This document shows positions 27,639 to 37,158 of a stretch of 64,000 nt of DNA, piece after piece. The notes beneath the pieces are model-generated. The model was not told the DNA's origin and searched no databases. It saw only the letters and a list, made by a program, of their open reading frames with translations. The stretch is from Parasedimentitalea huanghaiensis (GTDB lineage: Bacteria > Pseudomonadota > Alphaproteobacteria > Rhodobacterales > Rhodobacteraceae), in assembly GCF_009753675.1 (NCBI RefSeq), contig NZ_WQLV01000004.1:62001-126000 (forward strand), given 5' to 3'. Made by a program: the position numbers and the translations under genes. Each line of letters begins with the position of its first letter. The first letter of the stretch is position 1.

Positions 27639-28023
27639 GAGATGGTCAGCCTGATAATTCCGTCCAACTGCGACGGAATGTCGGGTGACAAAAAGTGAAA
27701 GAAACGTTAGGTAGCTATTAACCAGCCGCACAAAGCGGCGGATCCCGCAGGCCGAGCAGTGGTTTGCACGTAAATGAACGAGTGCCAGTTTTTAGTGATT
27801 CTGCTATTTGCGGGGTCAATATGTGTGCTTGTGTGTGTCTTCTGAAAAATCGCGAAATATGTCACAGTCGGCGAAATATCGCGGACCAAAAGGCAATTGT
27901 GGCCATATTTTGTGGGGAAGTGGGCGTTTTTTTGGTGACGCAAGGCAGATCACGCGGTAGAGTCAAGATGGACAGACAATAATAATGCCTCGGATAGAGG
28001 TGCATAATACAGGCGGACAGAGC
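27639..28023 (+). promoter_or_regulatory. Intergenic regulatory region upstream of ftsZ
   Basis: This 385-bp gap separates ftsZ from ftsA, so ftsZ probably has its own promoter. It contains an 8-bp-arm inverted repeat ATTCCGTC-N7-GACGGAAT (27657-27679), a GCCGC-ACAAA-GCGGC hairpin at about 27726-27740 and the CtrA-like site listed separately. No open reading frame in it is convincing. Confidence 0.55.
27707..27722 (+). promoter_or_regulatory. CtrA-like binding site upstream of ftsZ
   Basis: TTAG-N7-TTAAC differs at one position from the alphaproteobacterial CtrA full site TTAA-N7-TTAAC. CtrA represses ftsZ in Caulobacter, but in Rhodobacterales it mainly controls motility, so the meaning is uncertain. 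Confidence 0.35.
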
Positions 28024-29628
28024 ATGACATTGAACCTTTCAATGCCCGGGCAGGAAGAGCTAAAGCCACGGATCACCGTATTCGGCGTAGGTGGCGCCGG
28101 CGGCAATGCAGTCAACAACATGATCGAAAAAGAGCTGGATGGCGTCGATTTTGTGGTGGCTAACACTGATGCGCAGGCGCTCCAACAAAGTTCCTCCAAA
28201 AGCCGGGTTCAGCTGGGCGTGAAAGTAACCGAAGGTCTGGGCGCCGGTGCGCGTCCCTCGGTTGGATCTGCCGCTGCCGAAGAAAGCATCGAACAAATTG
28301 TTGATCATCTGGCAGGCGCACACATGTGCTTTATCACTGCTGGTATGGGTGGCGGCACTGGTACAGGTGCAGCCCCGATCATCGCACAGGCCGCCCGTGA
28401 GCTGGGTGTTCTGACCGTTGGAGTTGTCACCAAGCCATTCCAATTCGAAGGCGCCAAGCGGATGCGCCAGGCCGAAGAGGGCGTCGAAGCCTTGCAAAAG
28501 GTCGTCGATACTCTGATCATCATCCCCAACCAGAACCTGTTCCGGTTGGCCAATGAGAAAACCACATTCACCGAAGCCTTCTCGATGGCAGACGATGTTC
28601 TGTATCAGGGTGTCAAAGGTGTGACTGACCTGATGGTTCGTCCAGGCCTGATCAACCTCGACTTTGCTGATGTTCGCGCCGTAATGGACGAAATGGGCAA
28701 AGCGATGATGGGCACAGGTGAAGCAGATGGCGAAACACGCGCCGTTGAAGCCGCCGAAAAAGCCATTGCCAACCCGCTGTTGGACGAAATCAGCCTGCGT
28801 GGTGCCAAAGGTGTGCTGATCAACATCACCGGTGCGCATGACCTGACATTGTTTGAGCTGGATGAAGCCGCCAACCGCATTCGCGAAGAGGTGGACCCAG
28901 AGGCCAATATCATCGTCGGTTCGACATTGGATACGGCTATGGAAGGCAAAATGCGGGTTTCCGTTGTTGCTACTGGTATCGACGCAGTTGAAGTGCGCCA
29001 TGATGCGCCAGTTCCACGTCGTCCCATGTCCGCTCCACTGAAGCAAACTGTGAGCGCAGAAGAACAGCGTCCTGCTCCACTTGAGCTGAATACACCTGTC
29101 GAAGTGCCAGCGGTTGCCGCCTCAGAACCTTCATTGTTCGAGGGGTTGGAAGGTGAAGCTGCGGCTGTTCAGGAGCAACCTGAAGAAGTCTTTGAAGAAC
29201 CTGAATTGGCGACCCAAGATGGACTTCCAATGCCTGCATATCAGCCACAGGTCGCTGAATTCCAGCCACAGGCTGAGGTTGCCGAGGCAGCGGCTGAAAG
29301 CTTTGTCGCTCCGAAAGCTCCAGCGCCAGGGACACCATCACCAGAAGCCATCGTACGTTTGCAGGCAGCCGCCCAACGGGTTTCCGCACCTGCGGCAACC
29401 GGTGATACAGGCGAAAATCCTGCCAAGCAACGCGCTGGGTTTGGTCTGAATTCATTGATTCACCGGATGACCGGCCAAGCGGGTGACACACCAGCTGCCA
29501 CCCAGCCACGTCAGCAGCCAGCCGTTCAGCAACCCGCTGTCCAGCAGGCTCCGGCACCGCAGCAAGCTGTTAATCCTGAGCAAGAACGGATTGAAATTCC
29601 AGCATTCTTGCGCCGTCAGGCCAACTGA
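28024..29628 (+). CDS. ftsZ: Cell division GTPase FtsZ
   Basis: A 534-residue tubulin homologue that forms the Z ring. The GTPase domain covers about 1-320: [18 protein letters not shown] (17-34), the tubulin signature GGGTGTGA (109-116), and [11 protein letters not shown] of the T7 loop region. A long linker (about 330-515) rich in Pro, Glu, Gln and Ala ends in repeated [11 protein letters not shown]. The C-terminal peptide [10 protein letters not shown], which binds FtsA and other partners, closes the protein. I chose the ATG at 28024 (AGGCGG upstream) over one at 27985 without a ribosome site. A strong terminator follows. Confidence 0.96.
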   Translation: MTLNLSMPGQEELKPRITVFGVGGAGGNAVNNMIEKELDGVDFVVANTDAQALQQSSSKSRVQLGVKVTEGLGAGARPSVGSAAAEESIEQIVDHLAGAHMCFITAGMGGGTGTGAAPIIAQAARELGVLTVGVVTKPFQFEGAKRMRQAEEGVEALQKVVDTLIIIPNQNLFRLANEKTTFTEAFSMADDVLYQGVKGVTDLMVRPGLINLDFADVRAVMDEMGKAMMGTGEADGETRAVEAAEKAIANPLLDEISLRGAKGVLINITGAHDLTLFELDEAANRIREEVDPEANIIVGSTLDTAMEGKMRVSVVATGIDAVEVRHDAPVPRRPMSAPLKQTVSAEEQRPAPLELNTPVEVPAVAASEPSLFEGLEGEAAAVQEQPEEVFEEPELATQDGLPMPAYQPQVAEFQPQAEVAEAAAESFVAPKAPAPGTPSPEAIVRLQAAAQRVSAPAATGDTGENPAKQRAGFGLNSLIHRMTGQAGDTPAATQPRQQPAVQQPAVQQAPAPQQAVNPEQERIEIPAFLRRQAN

Positions 29629-29671
29629 TACAGCTAACTGTTAAGCTATATCAGTCACTTGTCACTGTATT

Positions 29672-29697
29672 GGGGCCGCTTTCTAGCGGCCCCTTTC
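29672..29697 (+). terminator. Terminator of the dcw cluster after ftsZ
   Basis: GGGGCCGC (29672-29679) pairs with GCGGCCCC (29686-29693) around TTTCTA, and TTT follows. It ends the dcw transcript 44 nt after the ftsZ stop. Confidence 0.82.
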
Positions 29698-29859
29698 CGT
29701 TTGAATCCAATGTGTTAACAGGTGTTAAGCGATGTTCTGCCGATCTGTTACAGTGATGTTTCAATCCGTTACAAAGATTGAGTTGTGGCTTTTTCTTGGA
29801 CACTTTAACTCTTGCTCAACACAGCTCGTGAGGCTGGACATGATGCTACGAGGCACAGA

Positions 29860-30795
29860 GTGCAAAATACGCTCAAGACATCGGTGACATTTGACGGCGT
29901 CGGCCTGCATTCAGGTTTACCCGTGAAAATGATTCTACATCCTGCGCCAGCAGGACATGGCATCAGCTTTCAGCGCACTGATATCGAATTGGGCAATACT
30001 GTCATTCCTGCACGATGGGATATGGTTGAGCGCACAGCCCTATGTACGCGTCTGGTCAACGAAGCCGGAGTGGTTGTTTCAACTGTCGAACATATCATGG
30101 CTGCGCTGGCGGGATGTGGTGTCCATAATGCGTTGGTGGAGCTTGACGGCCCAGAGGTCCCGATTGTTGACGGATCGTCTGCCCCCTTTGTACGCGGCAT
30201 CATGAAGCAGGGGTTGCGTCGGCTCACAGACCCGGTCGTGGCTTACGAAGTGTTGAAACCTGTAACTGTCGAGCTCAACGGCGCCAAAGCAACCTTGATG
30301 CCATCGGATCGTACCCGGATCGAATTTCATATTGATTTCACGGACGAGGCCATTGGACGACAGAGCAAGTCATTGGATCTGCGCAATGGCGCCTTTGCTC
30401 GCGAGCTTTGCGATAGTCGCACCTTCTGTAGCCGCTCAGATGTTGAAACAATGCAGGCCAATGGCTTGGCACTTGGCGGTGTACCTGGCGAAAACGCCAT
30501 TGTGTTTGACGGAAAGATTGTCGAAAGCGGTGCAGGTCTTCGCCATGAGGACGAGCCCGTACGGCACAAAATGCTTGATGCACTTGGTGATCTGGCCCTA
30601 GCTGGCGGCCCTCTGATTGGCCACTATGTCGGTGAACGGGCAGGTCATGCGCTAACCAACACCTTGCTACGTGAACTGTTTGCCACCCCAGGGGCCGTGC
30701 GTGAGGTCACCTGCGATTTGGCCATGGCCATGCGTTTACCCGGACAGGGTTTGATTTGGTCGGAAATTCCGACCGAAGTTGCGCGCGTCGCCTGA
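29860..30795 (+). CDS. lpxC: UDP-3-O-acyl-GlcNAc deacetylase LpxC
   Basis: A 311-residue zinc hydrolase for the committed step of lipid A synthesis. The N-terminus QNTLKTSVTFDGVGLHSG (2-19) is typical. VSTVEHIMAAL near 73-83 carries the zinc ligand His78. ELDGPEVPIVDGSSAPF follows, and RHKMLDALGDLALAG near 232-246 holds the second zinc-ligand set, with a further catalytic His in PLIGHYVGERAGH. I use the GTG at 29860 with GAGG upstream; a TTG at 29812 is the alternative. The gene lies directly after the ftsZ terminator. Confidence 0.93.
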   Translation: MQNTLKTSVTFDGVGLHSGLPVKMILHPAPAGHGISFQRTDIELGNTVIPARWDMVERTALCTRLVNEAGVVVSTVEHIMAALAGCGVHNALVELDGPEVPIVDGSSAPFVRGIMKQGLRRLTDPVVAYEVLKPVTVELNGAKATLMPSDRTRIEFHIDFTDEAIGRQSKSLDLRNGAFARELCDSRTFCSRSDVETMQANGLALGGVPGENAIVFDGKIVESGAGLRHEDEPVRHKMLDALGDLALAGGPLIGHYVGERAGHALTNTLLRELFATPGAVREVTCDLAMAMRLPGQGLIWSEIPTEVARVA

Positions 30796-31033
30796 CATTA
30801 GCACAGCTATGGTGTTGAGAATCGCAGAGCTCGGCCATTCGGTGCGAGCTCTTTTTCTGTTTTGCGTAAGGCTGACGTGGCTTGAGGTGCTGCCTGCACT
30901 TGACGGAGGGCTGCTTTCTTTGCCATGTGAATGCGAAAATGGGTTAAAGGCATTTTGCACCTCAGATGAATGTGCTAGACCCTGCATAACCGGGGTGAAC
31001 ACCCGCAAGTCAATACGGTGAGGTTAGGCGAAT

Positions 31034-31879
31034 ATGGTCGGCATCAGGGCAGGGTTCAAAGCCATCGGTGTAGTTCTTCTACTGACCGCTCTTGTCAGCT
31101 GCGGCAAGGGCCGTGAAGGAGACCGGTCAATCAATCTGGAGGCGTTTACGCCGGAACAGATTTTTGAACGAGGCGAGTTTGAACTGTCCCGAAACCGGAC
31201 CGTCGACGCTGCCTACTACTTTTCAGAAATAGAACGACTGTATCCCTATTCTTCGTGGTCGCAGCGGGCTTTGATCATGCAGGCTTATACCTATCATCAG
31301 GGTAAAGACTATGAAAACAGCCGTGGCGCTGCGCAGCGGTTTATTGATTTCTACCCGACCGACGAAGATGCCGCCTATGCTCAGTACCTGTTGGCTCTTA
31401 GTTATTACGACCAGATCGATGAAGTTGGCCGCGATCAGGGGCTGACGTTTCAAGCCTTGCAGGCGCTGCGGACCGTGATCGAAGTCTATCCTGATAGTCA
31501 ATACGCCAACTCGGCCATTTTGAAGTTTGACCTAGCCTTTGATCACTTGGCGGGTAAGGAGATGGAAATCGGCCGCTACTACTTGCGCAAGGGCCATTAC
31601 TCATCTGCGATCAACCGGTTCAGGGTTGTGGTCGAAGATTTCCAAACTACGAGTAACACACCGGAAGCGCTGCACCGTCTGGTAGAGGCCTATCTGTCCC
31701 TGGGCTTAACGGCTGAAGCGCAGTCTGCTGGTGCCATCTTGGGGCATAACTATCGTTCAACAGAATGGTACGAAGACAGCTACAAATTGCTAACGGCTAA
31801 TGGGCTGAAGATGAAAGACCGTGGAAACAACTGGCTAAGCCAAATCTACCGTCAGTCGATTAAAGGGCAATGGCTCTAA
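31034..31879 (+). CDS. bamD: Outer membrane assembly lipoprotein BamD
   Basis: A 281-residue lipoprotein. Residues 9-22 form a signal peptide ending in the lipobox LVSC, with Cys23 as the acylated residue. The mature part has five tetratricopeptide-like repeats, seen as YYFSEIERLYPYSSWSQRA, AAQRFIDFYPTDEDAAYA, ALRTVIEVYPDSQYANSA and AINRFRVVVEDF. BamD works with BamA at the outer membrane to insert beta-barrel proteins. recN follows after 40 bp containing a GC-rich hairpin. Confidence 0.93.
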   Translation: MVGIRAGFKAIGVVLLLTALVSCGKGREGDRSINLEAFTPEQIFERGEFELSRNRTVDAAYYFSEIERLYPYSSWSQRALIMQAYTYHQGKDYENSRGAAQRFIDFYPTDEDAAYAQYLLALSYYDQIDEVGRDQGLTFQALQALRTVIEVYPDSQYANSAILKFDLAFDHLAGKEMEIGRYYLRKGHYSSAINRFRVVVEDFQTTSNTPEALHRLVEAYLSLGLTAEAQSAGAILGHNYRSTEWYEDSYKLLTANGLKMKDRGNNWLSQIYRQSIKGQWL

Positions 31880-31881
31880 GG

Positions 31882-31907
31882 AAGGGTGGGGCCGCGTCCC
31901 CACCTTA
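31882..31907 (+). terminator. Hairpin between bamD and recN
   Basis: AAGGGTGGGG and CCCCACCTT flank CCGCGT, a 6-bp GC stem (31886-31891 with 31898-31903) extended imperfectly. There is no T-run, so it may pause or stabilise mRNA rather than fully terminate. Confidence 0.4.
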
Positions 31908-31919
31908 CGGATAGCGGTT

Positions 31920-33572
31920 ATGCTGCGCGCACTTGATATTCGCGATATTCTGATCATCGATCACCTCGAACTGGGATTCAAACCCGGCCTGAATGTGTTG
32001 ACTGGTGAAACCGGGGCAGGCAAGTCTATCTTGCTTGATTCGTTGGGCTTTGTTCTAGGCTGGCGGGGGCGTGCGGAATTGGTGCGTCAGGGCGCCAAGC
32101 AGGGCGAAGTCGTAGCAGAGTTTTACTTGAATGACGGGCATGCAGCCCATTCAGTGTTGGCCGAAGCCGGGTGGCCACCCTGTGAAGACGGCGAACTGAT
32201 CCTACGCCGTGTCAATACCTCTGAAGGGCGTAAGACCGCCTGGGTTAATGATCGGCGATGTTCAGGTGAGGTTTTGCGGGCGCTTTCAGCCACATTGGTG
32301 GAATTGCACGGCCAACATGATGATCGTGGTTTGCTCAATCCCAAGGGCCACCGTTCAATGTTGGACGAGTTTGCTGGTGTGGGCGCTCTGTTAGCGAACA
32401 CTCGTAAAACCTGGACCGCGATGGCCAAGGCCCGCAAAGCGGTGAGTGCAACCCGCGCCGCCCTAGATGAAGTCAGAGCCGAAGAAGAATTCCTGCGCCA
32501 CGCGGTTGCTGAGTTGGACCAACTGAACCCTCAGACCGGTGAAGATGCTGCGTTGGATGTGCAGCGGCGACAGATGCAAGGAGCAGAACGTATCCGCGGC
32601 GATGTTGCCCGCGCACATGGTTTCCTGACCGAAGGTGCTGAAAGTGCGATGGGCGAAGCACAACGCTGGCTGGAATCAGTCAGTGGCAGCGATGCAGCTG
32701 ACCTGGACGCGCCGCTAGCAGCGCTAAGCCGAGCCATGTTGGAATTGGGCGAAGCACAGGATGGTGTAGGCCGTGTTCTAAGCGGGCTGGAGTTCAATCC
32801 ATCCGAACTGGAAGAATGTGAAGAACGGTTATTTGCCATTCGCGCACTTGCTCGCAAACACGACGTGCTGGCCGATGAGTTGAGCGCATATGGTGACACA
32901 TTGCGGGCCAAACTGGCGGCATTGGACGCGGGCGACAAGGACCTAGCCGATCAAGAAACCGCATTATTGGCGGCTGAGGCAGATTACGAGGTAGCCGCCA
33001 CGTCACTCAGCGCAAAACGTCAGAAACGCGCCGGGTCTCTAGATGCCGCAGTGATGGCGGAACTTGCACCTCTCAAAATGGAACGAGCGGTGTTCCAGAC
33101 GATGTTTGACACGGCAGAAGCGGGCCCCGAAGGTCGGGATGCCGTAGCATTTACTGTGGCCACGAACCCGGGCGCACCTGCTGGGCAGCTGAACAAAATT
33201 GCTTCGGGTGGTGAACTGAGCCGTTTTCTCTTGGCGCTCAAAGTGTGTTTGCACGGGGATGACAGTGGTCAGACATTGATCTTTGATGAGATCGACCGCG
33301 GTGTTGGTGGGGCTACCGCTGATGCAGTGGGCCGCCGCCTTTCGGCGCTGGCCGAAGGCGGGCAAGTTCTGGTGGTCACCCATTCCCCCCAAGTCGCGGC
33401 GCAAGGCGCTTATCATTGGCGGGTGCAAAAGCAGGTTGTCAAAGATTTGACACTCTCCACAGTGGTGCCTCTGGACAGTGATGCGCGCGTTGATGAAATA
33501 GCTCGGATGGTTTCTGGCGATACGATTACGGAGGAGGCCCGCGCAGCGGCGCGCTCTCTGTTGGCAAGCTAG
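31920..33572 (+). CDS. recN: DNA repair protein RecN
   Basis: A 550-residue SMC-like ATPase acting in recombinational repair of double-strand breaks. The Walker A GETGAGKS is at residues 29-36, the ABC-type signature SGGELSRFLLALK near 427-440, and the Walker B LIFDEIDRGVGG near 454-465. VVTHSPQVAAQG near 485 is the H-loop region. The middle (about 150-370) is alpha-helical and coiled-coil-like with many Glu, Arg and Ala. Length agrees with the family (about 550). Confidence 0.95.
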   Translation: MLRALDIRDILIIDHLELGFKPGLNVLTGETGAGKSILLDSLGFVLGWRGRAELVRQGAKQGEVVAEFYLNDGHAAHSVLAEAGWPPCEDGELILRRVNTSEGRKTAWVNDRRCSGEVLRALSATLVELHGQHDDRGLLNPKGHRSMLDEFAGVGALLANTRKTWTAMAKARKAVSATRAALDEVRAEEEFLRHAVAELDQLNPQTGEDAALDVQRRQMQGAERIRGDVARAHGFLTEGAESAMGEAQRWLESVSGSDAADLDAPLAALSRAMLELGEAQDGVGRVLSGLEFNPSELEECEERLFAIRALARKHDVLADELSAYGDTLRAKLAALDAGDKDLADQETALLAAEADYEVAATSLSAKRQKRAGSLDAAVMAELAPLKMERAVFQTMFDTAEAGPEGRDAVAFTVATNPGAPAGQLNKIASGGELSRFLLALKVCLHGDDSGQTLIFDEIDRGVGGATADAVGRRLSALAEGGQVLVVTHSPQVAAQGAYHWRVQKQVVKDLTLSTVVPLDSDARVDEIARMVSGDTITEEARAAARSLLAS

Positions 33573-33667
33573 CAGAGACAATCTTCTGAGCGTGTTACAA
33601 AAATTAACTGTCTTTTTTGTAACGTCACTCTGTTCTAAACAGATTGGGACCGGACCAAAGGCAGGCA

Positions 33668-35356
33668 ATGAAAAAAACCACTCGCTCTCTTATGTTGACC
33701 CAGCGGGCGTTGGTACGTGCGGCGCTGCGCGATGGTTGGCGTGTGCTGCGCCACCGTGGCCCCAGTCAGGTGCAGTTCTGGTTCATCGCTTTGATGATTG
33801 GTATCGCTGGTGGGTTTGCCGCCTTATTCTTTCGCATGGGTATTACCGCGCTGCAGGCCTGGGTTTACGGGGCAGACGATGTTCTTTTTCTGCATACTTT
33901 CGCAGAATCTCTGGAGTGGTATTGGGTTTTGTTAATCCCCGCACTTGGTGGTCTGGTGGTTGGGGTGATCCTGCACAATTTTACGCCTGATGGGCGGGTG
34001 CGTTCCGTAGCAGATGTGATCGAGGGCTCGGCCCTGAGGGACGGGCGAGTTGAAGTGAAGGAGGGGTTGGCCTCTGCGCTGGCCTCGTTCTTGACGCTCA
34101 GTACCGGGGGGTCAACCGGTCGAGAGGGACCAGTGGTTCATCTCGCGGCTGTCATTTCGACCTGGGTCAGCAATCGCATTCAGGCCGATGGATTAACCGG
34201 GCGAGATTTGCTGGGTTGTGCCGTGGCGGCAGCCGTGTCTGCAAGCTTCAATGCTCCAATTGCGGGTGCGCTATTCGCGCTTGAAGTGGTTCTGCGACAT
34301 TTTGCGGTACATGCCTTTGCCCCAATTGTGATCGCCTCAGTCGCTGGTACAGTGATCAACCGACTGGCTTATGGCGATGTCACAGAATTTGATCTGGTGA
34401 CGCCGGGCGCTTTGCAATTCTATGTAGAATTACCTGCGTTTCTAATCTTGGGGACCATTTGCGGCCTGGTGGCTGTGGTGTTGATGAGGTCCATTTTCTG
34501 GGCTGATGCGCTTGCTGGTTTTGTCCAGGATCATTTGCACTTGCCTCGCTGGCTGCGTCCAACCGCAGCGGGAGCATTGCTGGGGCTGATGGCAATCTGG
34601 TTCCCCCATATAATTGGCGTTGGATATGAAACGACCGTCCTGGCTCTTACTGGCAGCCTGCTGCTATGGCAGGCAATTCTGTTCGCCATATTCAAAACAG
34701 CGGCGGTGGCTGTCACCATGGGTGGCCGTATGGGCGGCGGGGTGTTTTCACCCGCTCTAATGATCGGGGCACTGACCGGACTGGCCTTTGGGCTGATTGC
34801 CACATCGGTGCTGCCAGATGTTTCAGGTACGCATACGCTTTATGCCTTTGCTGGCATGGGAGCGGTTGCGGCGGCTGTACTTGGCGCCCCAATTTCAACA
34901 ACCTTGATTGTTTTTGAGCTCACGGGCGACTGGCAAATTGGGTTAGCGGTAATGGTGGCTGTGTCGATGTCCACCGCACTTGCCTCGCGGCTGGTGGATC
35001 GCTCGTTTTTCCTGACCCAGCTGTCAAAACGTGAAATCCACTGTGCCGCTGGGCCGCAGGCTTACGTGTTGGCGCTGATCCGGGCAGGTGCCGTGATGCG
35101 GCCCCTGGGTGATCCGCGCTGTGCAACATCTGAGGACTGTGTGGCGCTAATTGATCAGGGGCTGTGTATTGTAGCTGCCGCTAGTCTTGAAGCAGCTATG
35201 CCGATTTTTGACCGCGCAGATATCGCATATTTGCCCGTGGTTGTGCGTAACGATGAAAATGACGATCCAGAAATTCTAGGCGCCCTGTATCACATTGATG
35301 CGTTAAAGGCTTATAATCGAGCACTGGCTGCGGCTGCAGCTGAAGAACACAGCTAG
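33668..35356 (+). CDS. ClC-family chloride channel/transporter with CBS-like tail
   Basis: A 562-residue ClC protein. About ten membrane segments span 30-440. The anion-path motifs are STGGSTGREGPVVH near 150-163, including the gating glutamate of GREGP, and GGRMGGGVFSPALMIGA near 355-371, with the GxFxP loop. A cytoplasmic tail (about 455-545) has weak CBS-domain features (LPVVVRNDENDDPEILGAL). The usual first motif GSGIP is replaced by VADVIEGSAL. ClC proteins move chloride, or exchange it for protons, across the inner membrane. The ATG at 33668 has AAGGCAGG upstream. Confidence 0.88.
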   Translation: MKKTTRSLMLTQRALVRAALRDGWRVLRHRGPSQVQFWFIALMIGIAGGFAALFFRMGITALQAWVYGADDVLFLHTFAESLEWYWVLLIPALGGLVVGVILHNFTPDGRVRSVADVIEGSALRDGRVEVKEGLASALASFLTLSTGGSTGREGPVVHLAAVISTWVSNRIQADGLTGRDLLGCAVAAAVSASFNAPIAGALFALEVVLRHFAVHAFAPIVIASVAGTVINRLAYGDVTEFDLVTPGALQFYVELPAFLILGTICGLVAVVLMRSIFWADALAGFVQDHLHLPRWLRPTAAGALLGLMAIWFPHIIGVGYETTVLALTGSLLLWQAILFAIFKTAAVAVTMGGRMGGGVFSPALMIGALTGLAFGLIATSVLPDVSGTHTLYAFAGMGAVAAAVLGAPISTTLIVFELTGDWQIGLAVMVAVSMSTALASRLVDRSFFLTQLSKREIHCAAGPQAYVLALIRAGAVMRPLGDPRCATSEDCVALIDQGLCIVAAASLEAAMPIFDRADIAYLPVVVRNDENDDPEILGALYHIDALKAYNRALAAAAAEEHS

Positions 35357-35391
35357 CCACAGGTAAGGTCTGACTGGTTCAATTCCAGATT

Positions 35392-36300
35392 TTAGTCCGA
35401 AGATTTAATAGCGTCGCAGATTACACTGCGCAGCCATTTCAGGCGGGCGGAATTATCATAACGCCGATGCCAAACCAAATCAAAATGAAGATCAGCCTGT
35501 GGCAACGGGAGTGGACAAGATTGCAATCCAGAAAAAGCAGATTGCCCCAACTGTGATGGTAATGTCGCAATCATGTCAGAACCGCGCACCATCTCAGCCA
35601 GCAACCAGACATTGGGCACCATGCAGGAAATCCGTCGTTTCAGGCCTCTGTCTTCTAGTGACAGCGCCAACTCGCTCTTACTGCTTCCACCAAAATCCAA
35701 TGCTGCGTGACGGGCATTGCAATAGTCCGAAACTGTGTGGACTGGCTCCGAAACTGAAGCGTCATAAAAAACGACCATCTTACTGGATGACAAGGGTGTA
35801 TGGTTCAGACTAAGCGGATACTTGGCTGGACGCACAGAGATGGCAATGTTTGTACTGGCGTTGTCGAGCACCGTCTCGACGTTTGTTCGTGATCCAAGTT
35901 CACGAAAAATCACTGTCTTGTCAGGTACTTGTTTCCATATTGCATCTCTGATCCGCGAAACCTCATGGGCCAATGTACTACCATTGGCGGCAATTGAAAA
36001 AGGCTCTGTGTCTGTGTGAGGGTTATAGTCCCCCATGTCGACAAGGGCTTCCATTTCCGCAAGTAAGCCCCGCACCTTCGGGGCCATCAACTCAGCATGG
36101 GCACTGGGAATGATGCCTCTGCCTGCTTGTATGAACAGGCTGTCACCCAAAATAACGCGCAGTTTTTCGATGCTATGGCTCACCGTGGATTGACTGATAT
36201 CCAGTTGGTGCGCTGCCTTGCTGACCGATACATTATCGAAAACAGCGAGAAAGATGCGTAAAACCCGGCCATTGATCTGTGATATATCGACATCTTGCAT
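35392..36300 (-). CDS. LysR-family transcriptional regulator
   Basis: A 302-residue LysR regulator. The winged helix-turn-helix is residues 11-70, with AVFDNVSVSKAAHQLDISQS followed by TVSHSIEKLRVILGDSLF. The effector-binding domain covers about 92-295 and has low similarity to those of well-studied members, so the ligand is unknown. It reads divergently from a 63-residue ORF; the 97-bp gap between them is the likely control region. It is convergent with the ClC gene. Confidence 0.86.
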   Translation of the reverse strand: MQDVDISQINGRVLRIFLAVFDNVSVSKAAHQLDISQSTVSHSIEKLRVILGDSLFIQAGRGIIPSAHAELMAPKVRGLLAEMEALVDMGDYNPHTDTEPFSIAANGSTLAHEVSRIRDAIWKQVPDKTVIFRELGSRTNVETVLDNASTNIAISVRPAKYPLSLNHTPLSSSKMVVFYDASVSEPVHTVSDYCNARHAALDFGGSSKSELALSLEDRGLKRRISCMVPNVWLLAEMVRGSDMIATLPSQLGQSAFSGLQSCPLPLPQADLHFDLVWHRRYDNSARLKWLRSVICDAIKSSD

Positions 36301-36397
36301 AGGTTAATTTTTTCTTTCGATTGCTAAAATGAGTAAGCTAGCCTCATGATAAAGACGGAACAGTAGTACTACTCACAGGCAAGACGGAAGGAATATC

Positions 36398-36589
36398 ATG
36401 TTCTTCTCGAAAAACGGCCCAAAAGAGGCTGATAAGAACAACAAATTGAGCGAGCAAGAAAAAGAGCGAGTGTCACTAGAGGCCCTCATTGATTACGCAA
36501 TCCGCTGTGCAAACGAGACGCATTTTGTTGGATCGGGTGATGCTATGGAAGCTGCACGACGCCAGTTAAGCAATTCTCTGCTCCATTAA
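36398..36589 (+). CDS. Small hydrophilic protein divergent from the LysR gene
   Basis: A 63-residue charged protein with no membrane segment: a lysine-rich N-terminus (KNGPKEADKNNKLSEQEKER) and a helical second half with one cysteine (YAIRCANETHFVG). AAGGA lies 8 nt before the ATG, which supports translation. I do not recognise the family. Its divergent pairing suggests it may be controlled by the LysR protein. Confidence 0.6.
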   Translation: MFFSKNGPKEADKNNKLSEQEKERVSLEALIDYAIRCANETHFVGSGDAMEAARRQLSNSLLH

Positions 36590-36726
36590 CGAAGTTTGGG
36601 ATGCGACAGGTAGTCGCCCCCAGTATCGTAGTGTTCAAACACCTCACCCTCGCGGCGTAGCTCCGCGCGGATGCTCTTTTTGACCCTAGTTTTTAGTTTG
36701 AGTGTAAAAGCTAGAGTTCGGAACTC
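36586..36726 (-). pseudogene. Start-less ORF, possible tail of a lost gene
   Basis: This frame reads 46 codons of protein-like sequence: a basic stretch with LKLKTRVKKSIRAELRRE, then GEVFEHYDTGGDYLSHPKLR and a stop. It lacks a start codon and is bounded upstream by a stop at 36727. The composition is that of a real C-terminus, so I read it as the remnant of a truncated gene. It overlaps the end of the plus-strand small ORF by 4 bp. Confidence 0.3.
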
Positions 36727-36757
36727 TTAGTAGATCAGGAGTTGCCTTCTTTTGCTG

Positions 36758-37099
36758 CTAAAGCTGCTCGACCTTGACTGATTCACTGAGCACAAACGCC
36801 AGATAGTTTTTGATTTCAGCAACATCATCGATTGGGTTTTCGTAACTCCAGACCGCGTCTTTTGTGGTTGTAGACATATTAACAATAGAGAAGTAGCTGG
36901 CATCACCTTTATAGGGGCAATGGGTTGTTTTATCGCTTCGATCCAGCATGGCCATCGCAATATCTTCACGAGGAAAATAGATCACAGGCGCAAGGTGCCC
37001 TTCGTTCAACTCCAGCACATTGCTGCTTTCTCCCAGGATAGCACCACCCGAGCGTACGACCCAGTTGCCAGTTACCTTGCGAATGCGGATATCACTCAT
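36758..37099 (-). CDS. DUF427 domain protein
   Basis: A 113-residue protein that fills one DUF427 domain: IRKVTGNWVVRSGGAILGES near 6-25, VIYFPREDIAMAML near 39-52 and the characteristic THCPYKGDASYFSI near 58-71. Then WSYENPIDDVAEIKNYLAF follows near 84-102. DUF427 proteins are small beta-rich cytoplasmic proteins without an established biochemical role. It lies 59 bp downstream of the pepP stop on the same strand side, but pepP begins upstream, so both may share a transcript. Confidence 0.88.
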   Translation of the reverse strand: MSDIRIRKVTGNWVVRSGGAILGESSNVLELNEGHLAPVIYFPREDIAMAMLDRSDKTTHCPYKGDASYFSIVNMSTTTKDAVWSYENPIDDVAEIKNYLAFVLSESVKVEQL

Positions 37100-37158
37100 G
37101 TCATCTTCCCTGTGTTCTTGGTTCTCTTCGGCCGAGCAGCTTCTATATCAGTTGAAAA

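Noticed and set aside
29711-29730. TTAA-N6-TTAA as a CtrA site ahead of lpxC
   Set aside because: The spacer is one base too short for a CtrA full site, and the region is AT-rich, where such matches arise by chance.
30796-31021. An 80-residue ORF between lpxC and bamD
   Set aside because: No ribosome site, odd composition and no recognisable pattern; it is probably a random open frame in an intergenic region.
35371-35390. tRNA T-arm (CTGG-TTCAATT-CCAG) after the ClC gene, possible tRNA remnant or attachment site
   Set aside because: No acceptor, D or anticodon arm surrounds it, and no second copy was seen. A four-base stem with this loop is likely chance.
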